Source of the DNA: Berberis thunbergii
Lineage: Eukaryota > Streptophyta > Magnoliopsida > Ranunculales > Berberidaceae
Length of the DNA stretch: 64,000 nucleotides
Assembly (NCBI GenBank): GCA_003290165.1
Contig: QNQO01009150.1
Coordinates: 124,001 to 188,000 of the forward strand
Reading direction: 5' to 3'
Shown piece after piece: positions 57,549 to 64,000 of this stretch. The first letter of the stretch is position 1. Each line of letters opens with the position of its first letter. The notes under the pieces are model-generated. The model made no database searches. It saw only the letters and a program-made list of their open reading frames with translations, and had not been told where the DNA came from. The translations under genes were made by a program, and so were the position numbers.

Positions 57549-60500
57549 TCAAAGTTCATCATTCCTGTCACCAGTTGGCCGAGAAGCTGCAATTGCAAAT
57601 GAGAACTTCGAGTCAAATCATAATACTTGAACAACTTACAGATGCACAAGATTCTGTAATGAAGGAAAAACATGTTCTACCATTTGTGTCTTGTTCGTTG
57701 AATGAAGCATTGGTTCCAAAGTTCATCTGCATAACATTGTTGAGTTCCTCTTCCCATGAACTGGGTATCTGTAAATTAATTAAAGACAATTCAAAAAAAT
57801 GAAATTTTGAATGAAATTCGTTTTGCACTAATGCTTCAATATTACATATACAGGGTAGCCAGACATGCTTCATGAATTGTATGGCCAGCTCACCAATTAA
57901 AATATCAGAAAGAAATCATATGGGGTCAGGAACTTCTATGGTGAGTTGTCGAGTTCAGGAATCCATAACTCTATACCCCACAAAATCTTATCTACAAAGT
58001 GAACTTGGCTAACTGGCAAGGAAACCAGAAAGGGGGGACCCTCCATCCCCCTCGTGATGCGTGCGTCCCATCCTTTGCACGTATCGCGAGGGGGATGGAG
58101 GGTCCTCCCTCCCTCCCTCCCTCGCTGGTTTCCTCGACAGTTAGAATTTCTGCTACAAAGCTGTTTATCTTGGTAAAAAGACAAATCTGGTCAGTGATGG
58201 GGCTTTACGCCCAGGTGCAAATGTTATTTATCGTTTGACCACGTAGCATGCAAAAGCAATCACTTATTATGCAATTCCTTACAGACACACATTAGAAAAG
58301 GATTTTTCAAGAGTTTTCACAATTCGACGTGTTGAAATGCAACATTTTTCTAGACAGGTGGATTGGTAGTTATATGTTAAACATCCCCATGCGAGAGATG
58401 CACAAAAAAAGGATCTCTCAAAAGAATTTGGCAATCCCCTTGAGAAACAATGCAATTTGTATTTGCTAGGGAAATGGGTTACTAGTTAATGTTAGGCAGT
58501 GTTCTAAAAAGCGCTAGGCGGTGGAGGGACAGCTAGCAAGTGCCTAGCGCCCAAGGACCTAGGTGACACCTAGGCGGTCTTAGGTTTTGTATTATAAGTA
58601 ACTTAATAATTTACAAAAGTTAAGCATAATACCTTATTAATTACATCCAATTCAATGCCAAGATACATATACAAAATTTAAAAATATGAAAAATTATCAA
58701 TCATGAACAAAATTTATTAAACACTCAAATGACTGAACGTGATGGGTACTTTATATAGGGGTGGGCATCCCATCCCGCGATCTCATCCCGTCCTGTCCCG
58801 ATTTTTTCGGGTCTTAATGGAATTGAATAATCTCATTCCGATCCCGTCCCGTTCTAGAATGGGATGGGATGGAATGAAGATTTTCAATCCCGTCCCGTCC
58901 CGAGATATTTTTTTAATATTTATTTTTAATATTTTTATTTATTTATTTATTTTTATTCATATAAACTTACAGATGACTGACAGAAACTCATGGTGTTTGC
59001 AGTGATAACAGAAATGTTACTTCAAGAAATAAATATTCATTAAGTAAGAGAAAGATAGCAGACTGTTGCTTGGATTCCCAATAAAAGTGGCTCTAATTAT
59101 TTAACTTTCAAATATTGATAATATCCAGGTGAAGATGAAAAATGACAATTAACTGAGTAATACATATTCAGAAGGGAACATTCAGGGGCGGAGCCAAGAA
59201 TTTGAGATGCCCCGGACTGTAAACATAAATTTCTTTAATTACAATATATGTATTGATGGTAAACCATTATGAATATGTTAGAGCATCACCAATAGGTCTA
59301 TTTCTTCTCTAACAAAAGATGAAATGTCATTTTGTCAAGGAACCATGAATTTTATTTCCCACAGTAATGAAATTGTAAAATCAGTTGGGAGGCCATCACA
59401 ACGACACACTACTCTTAGTGGGTCCCATTTATCATGTCATTTTCTAAAAGTCAAGCCCACTCGACTTCATTGTTAAAGAATTTAGTGACTACCCTTATAT
59501 TTGCATGTCACATCTATATCTAATTATAAGAAAGTTATTTTTCACGCTCTTAATATGATGATAATCTTCCCGGCAGTCACAGGCAACACGCTGATTTCGT
59601 CCCGTCCCGATCTCGTATGAACGGGATGGGATAGGGATGGGTATGTCTCGTCCCATGCCCACCCCTAACTTTATACAAAGTTGAATTTGTGGACAAATAT
59701 CCAAACCTACTCTTTTATTTTTCTTCAAATTGCATGAATGACCTTAGTCATGTTTGATAAAATCTACATTACTAAAATTGGTACCGACAGATCCTTTGAG
59801 AATTTCATTGAGTAATCATCATTTGCTACATTCAGATATATACTGAATAAAAAATAATTAAATTTTTTATTTCCAAAAAGAGGAAAGAAAAATAAAATCA
59901 CAATCAGCCTTATTAAAAAAAAAAAAAACTCACCCAGACTGCCTAAACCACCCAGAACCCGCCCAGCCATTAATCTGGGTGTTTCTCTAACGCCTAGCGC
60001 CTAGGCGCGGCCTAGGCCGATTTTTAGAACACTAATGTTAGGCACGAGCAAGAAGCAACCAGCTTACAGCAGGGTTCACAAAATGCAAATAAAAGGGTTC
60101 CTCGTTTGCTCAGCCTAGTACAACTAGATGTATTGAAAACTTGAACACAATTTTTCTCAGAGAAAATGACTCTAAGGTCTAACTTTTGGGTAGATGAACT
60201 TCTCGCCATCTACATCATCCTCAAAAAAATTGATCCATTCAAAGTACTGACACTTACAGAAACCAAATCCAAAATTGAACTCATTTCTTTACCTCCACGG
60301 TAAGGAGACCATCTTCATATATTCACACATAAAAATATCAGAAAATCAGACTTAAAACTCATTTCCATGACTAGAATAGTGTCAAGACAAACTTGCAAAG
60401 AAATGAGTGCTAGAATACCTCCTCCGCCTACCCACAGAAGACACTAGAGTAGCAGAAATCTTTTGAAGAAAACCCAGATAAACTGTTATGATGTTTGTTT

Positions 60501-63227
60501 GAATGAGAGATACCTGAGGAGTAGGACCCTTGAATCCTCCATTCATAGCCATCAGTTGAGCTAATCCATGTGGAGGTGGAGGTGGATGTCCTTGGGGATG
60601 AACCATTCTCGCATCTCGTGAAAAAGGAAACAAAAATGAACCATCTCGGAGCTGAAGTACCTGTGATAAAGATGTTGTTTAAGTGCATTTAACCCAAATT
60701 TCTTGTCTTTTTATCAACGCGCTAATTCTCACCTCCCTTGCATCTTTAGCAAGGAGCCCCTCAGTGTGGGCATCTAGACCAGGATTTACGCTAGCAAGCT
60801 TCATTGACAAAAACTGTAACATAAGAAGAAAACATTTAATGTTTAATCATTGACTTGTTAAAAGCTAAGAGAATAGACTAAAGATCAAAATAAGCTATGC
60901 AATGACTATTGGAACACATGTATTTTTTTGCGGGGACATGAAACAGTTATGTGCTTAAAAGAATCTTCCGGGACGAACTGAACCTTTTGACTGTCACAGA
61001 TTATATGAGCCCATCTGTCTTTTATCAACCAAATTTGAAACTCCATCCTCATTATCAAAGCAAAAAATAATCAAGTTTGCACTAGAGTTATACCTTTTTT
61101 GTCACTTTTTAAAACATTATCCAACCATGTTTCTTGATTAACAAAAAAAAATGAAAGTAAACAACTAATAATTCACGAAACGCAAAAAAAATTAATTTAC
61201 ATTGTTGAAGAGGCGACAACTGGAAAATATCAATCAATAAACTACAGTAAAACCTCAAACTTCTCTTCATCTTCAAAAACAAAAATAAACAACAAACCAA
61301 ATGATTACATTGATCAGCCTGTGGCCTTATTTACAGTGGAACTCTGGAACTAGTCCTAATCCTAATATGCGTCTCTAATTAAAATACATCTAATAAAATA
61401 TTAAAAACTAGATACCACAAAATTCCTAATTCAAACTAATCTTTACATCTTTTCTTTCTTCAATGAAAACTGCTTAAGATTCATTAGCTAATCTAATGAT
61501 TGGAGAAGACCAAAACAGCAGAAATATTACAGGAAAAGCACATCAGCTAACAACATTAACCCATATTGTATCCAAAAGTTAAGCAAACATTTAAAACGAT
61601 TTAAAGCTAAATATGGTAAAATTATATAAGCTGCGGGTTTTGGATATATTTTGCTGAACCATATTAAAAACGAGAACTCCTGTATAAACTAAATAAATTA
61701 TGATATCAATACCATACCTCAACCTGCCTTTGAAGCGATTGGACATAATTAATGATCTCATCAAGCATTACAGCCTTACCGGTTACCTATAAATACAAAG
61801 CTCTAAAATAATCAAATTACAATTACACCAATAAACGTTGGCGAGATATTAATGTAACAACCTTAATTCACAAAATGAAGAAAATTACCTTGCTACAACC
61901 AGGTACTAAGTCTTGAAGAAATTTCATCCTTTCACTGATCTTCTCCCTTCTTACCTGCAAAGAAGAAATCCCCCTTGGTAAAAAAAAACTACCAGAAGTA
62001 ATAGCTAAATTGAACAAGATCGATGCTTCACATAGAATACTTACTCGCTCTGCAAGACTGTGGCTGTTTGTTGCCTGACCCCTTCTTGCTCTAACATGAA
62101 TGTAATCTTCTTTCGGTGCATCTGAATTTGGAGAGCTATCTTTACTGTTTTTACTAACTTTGGCAGCTGATGTTGCGTTTTGGTCATTTTTCTGCACAGT
62201 TTGATTGTTGTCCTTCGCAGTTTCACATTTGTTCATATTCTTGTCCTATAAGAAAGTATAATGTTACTAGAGCCACTCAACAACAACACACAAAAGAATT
62301 GATAACATTACCAAGTATGTCTAATACCTGACCACTCTTTCTCCTTTTCTTCAAAGCAAATCCCTTAGATGATGACGGTTCGCCATTAGCATTTTCCGAT
62401 ACACCTTGTCCCCTGGTACCACTAACCTCAGCTTCATATGAATCATCGCTAGATACACCAATTTCTTGTTTTTCTTCATCAGGAGACTTTATAAAGCCCC
62501 CCATTCTTCTGGGCTTGTCCGTTGGACTCCCTTCAATGGTCCCTTGCTTCGCAGGCTCGGAAACATATTTGGAAATTTCAGTCATGTTTGACTCATTAAT
62601 TGGAGATTGAGCTCCTGATGTAGGTTTCATGTTCAACCTATCATCCAACATTGCTTCATTGGGAGCTTGAGTTGTTTGTCCGTCCTTGAAACGAGGATTC
62701 ATAGACTCACTAAAGGGGTTCACTATATCACTAAAAGGCCCACTAGTGAAGCACAAAAACCTGGCGGCTGCCGCAGCTCGCTCAATAAAGGCAGAATCAG
62801 TGGGAAATTGAGATAAGGTCTGAGGTAAGAAAAGGCCCCCTTTCGGCATGGAACGTCTAAGGCTCCAATCTAAATCTAATGCCTTATCAAAACCTGTTCT
62901 TGAAGCACTAGGAATGCCCTCCCCAACACTTGCACTGACATGGATAATGTTATCACCTAGGGTTAAGTTTTGGGAACTGGGGTTGCCCCAATGATTGGGC
63001 CTGAAGGAATCCATCATGGGAACAGATGAAATGGTAGCGGAACCAATTGCATCCCCAGGGCAAGTGGACATAGAATTATTCATGGGAAGTAAACCCATTC
63101 CCATTGGCTGATCAGTGAGATTCGTAGCATCAAATTGCCAGGATGGGGGTATACTAGATGAATGGTAGTTCAGATAATCTTCATTTCTTTTTTCTGGATT
63201 GAAGTTATCCTTGTCTCCCAAATCCAT
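57549..63227 (-). CDS. bHLH transcription factor of the CIB/bHLH49 group
   Basis: Nuclear DNA-binding protein for E-box/G-box sites. Exons (minus): 62328-63227, 62045-62245, 61889-61954, 61718-61786, 60733-60813, 60514-60660, then 57681-57768 plus 57549-57586. Every junction has GT-AG, and the first six exons end in phase 0. Exon 1 (300 codons, [20 protein letters not shown]...) has the [12 protein letters not shown] motif of this subgroup. Exons 2-5 give [57 protein letters not shown] and [11 protein letters not shown], a full bHLH with the E-box readers His362, Glu366 and Arg370. Exon 6 is Pro-rich ([18 protein letters not shown]). Exon 7 has [16 protein letters not shown]. If exon 7 is not spliced at 57681, the frame runs to a stop at 57613; the spliced end ([10 protein letters not shown]) is my preference. 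About 529 residues. Looks functional. Confidence 0.88.
57587..57680 (-). other. Candidate last intron of the bHLH gene
   Basis: ATG|GTAGAA donor at 57680 and TTGCAATTGCAG acceptor at 57587, 94 bp, T-rich on the minus strand. Its use removes a non-conserved tail with several Cys and gives a short charged end. This is inferred, not proven. Confidence 0.5.
58010..58143. repeat. 134-bp foldback hairpin in the bHLH intron
   Basis: TAACTGGCAAGGAAACCAG pairs with CTGGTTTCCTCGACAGTTA (17 of 19). Inside, 'gaccctccatccccctcg' pairs with its inverse next to a (CCCT)n tract. A likely miniature foldback element. Confidence 0.85.
58498..60033. mobile_element. Mutator-like element with 10-bp target duplication in the bHLH intron
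   Basis: Ends AGTGTTCTAAAAA on both sides, inverted, followed by subterminal 'gcgctaggcgg'/'cgcctaggcgcggcctagg' words. The duplication AATGTTAGGC is perfect at 58488-58497 and 60034-60043. A 9-11 bp duplication fits Mutator-like elements; I infer the class from that alone. 1536 bp in total, of which 912 bp is the nested hAT element, leaving about 620 bp. No transposase. Confidence 0.88.
58756..59667. mobile_element. hAT element, 912 bp, nested in the Mutator-like element
   Basis: Ends TAGGGGTGGGCATCCCATCC and, inverted, TAGGGGTGGGCATGGGACGA. Perfect 8-bp duplication ACTTTATA at 58748-58755 and 59668-59675. Both subterminal zones are packed with 'cccgtcccg'/'cgggatggga' words, probable transposase-binding repeats. 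No transposase gene. Inside, 'caggggcggagccaag' (near 59184) looks like one end of yet another element without a partner. Confidence 0.92.
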
Positions 63228-63900
63228 CTCTACTCAACAGGAAAAGAAATACACCAATCCCCAGTTGATTAAAACAACTATTAACAAAACTCCATTTCGC
63301 AGCGAACAATATCACAATCTATCAGACACAAATTAAGCCAGAATACAAAACCCCCCACCTCAACCAACAGCTCACAAGCCCAAAAAGAACAACAAAAGCT
63401 GCGCTCAAACACAACCAAAGCTCAATGTGGGTGCATAAGATCTTCCCTTAAATGATCACCCCAGAACCCAAACCAAGTACCTCAGAATCACAAACATAAA
63501 TGAAGTATTAAAAAGTGAAGAATCAACAAAAGGACACTGAGTTCAGTTCAGTTCAGGGGGATCAAATAACCCCACAGGGAGGCAGTACTAAGTAAGAAAG
63601 AAGAACCCTAAAATCAGAGCTGAGAGTGAATCAGAGCTCTGAAATAGTGAAAGCAGAAACTAAGAAAGTTAAAAGAGAAAGATACCCATTGGAGATCCTT
63701 TGCTACTTTTGGATACTCTGCCTTCTGTTCTGTTCAAGCTTTACAGCACCCCCAGCTTCATTGCTGCACTTCTTCCACACTGTGTACGGGTACTAATGTT
63801 TTACAACTAACACTGTTCAAACTCTGCTATGCTTTGTGTTTTCAAAGCCCCAAAGAGATAGGAGAGATCAGAAACACCGGTTTCAGCTCTCACATCTGAA
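63228..63900 (-). promoter_or_regulatory. 5' leader of the bHLH gene with probable intron
   Basis: On the minus strand a donor CCAATGG|GTATC (exon end 63686) and an acceptor about 2-6 bases before the ATG (AG at 63230-63234, after TTTCTTTTCCTG) suggest a leader intron of about 450 bp. This is common in this gene group. The transcription start is not fixed; no clear TATA was seen. Confidence 0.5.
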
Positions 63901-64000
63901 CCGTTCAAGTGAAGAAAAAAGAAATAGAAGACCAATTAGAAAAAGGGAGGCTCTGTGCATGTATACCCACACTCGCATAAAAAAGAGAGCCATTGATGAT

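Noticed and set aside
57999..58238. 79-codon frame across the 58010-58143 hairpin
   Set aside because: It is created by the foldback sequence and (CCCT)n tract inside an intron of the bHLH gene.
58598..60000. CACTA-type transposon for the intron element
   Set aside because: The ends are AGTGTTCT rather than CACTA/CACTG, and the target duplication is 10 bp instead of 3 bp.

Overview
This is nuclear DNA of a flowering plant. Coding sequence is split by GT-AG introns. The recognisable host genes are a plant bHLH factor of the CIB/bHLH49 type, a BLOC-1 subunit 2 (BLOS2), and fragments of a plant formate-tetrahydrofolate ligase and of ribosomal protein eS17. The rest is mostly nested plant LTR retrotransposons and small DNA transposons. 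The species cannot be named from the sequence alone.

Layout. From 1 to 24.1 kb is a nest of insertions. LTR element F (1041-7949, minus) splits a LINE-type RNase H region. Just beyond it, a dead formate-tetrahydrofolate ligase gene (8895-24092) is split by two gypsy elements that landed 62 bp apart. The first is C (8983-18770), which itself holds non-autonomous LTR element B (12935-18055). The second is D (18837-23865), which holds a small hAT element. From 24.1 to 28.7 kb are foldback and terminal-inverted-repeat elements. From 28.8 to 41.6 kb are two more gypsy elements of the same family, A (plus) and E (minus), with LTRs facing each other 251 bp apart.

From 42 to 48.3 kb lies a eS17 fragment on the minus strand, divergent from BLOS2 on the plus strand. 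BLOS2 has two coding exons around a 4.6-kb intron containing a TA-flanked DNA element and a LINE fragment, and its last codons look frameshifted. From 48.4 to 57.5 kb are a decayed copia element, AT-rich sequence and a hAT-like element. From 57.5 to 63.7 kb is a well-preserved bHLH gene on the minus strand. Its 2.7-kb last large intron contains an element with a 10-bp target duplication, in which a hAT element with an 8-bp duplication is nested.

How it works together. Only the bHLH gene and BLOS2 look like functioning host genes. Gypsy elements A, C, D and E share one design: gag and protease (and integrase in E) in the sense direction, and a second transcription unit facing the opposite way between the pol end and the 3' LTR. 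A TATA box lies about 140-166 bp inside that LTR in all of them. Where I can read the reversed frame (A, C, E), it encodes a domain like the 'putative gypsy type transposon' family, followed in C and E by a coiled coil. This matches the antisense additional ORFs known from the Tat lineage of plant Ty3/gypsy elements, and is the most interesting system here.
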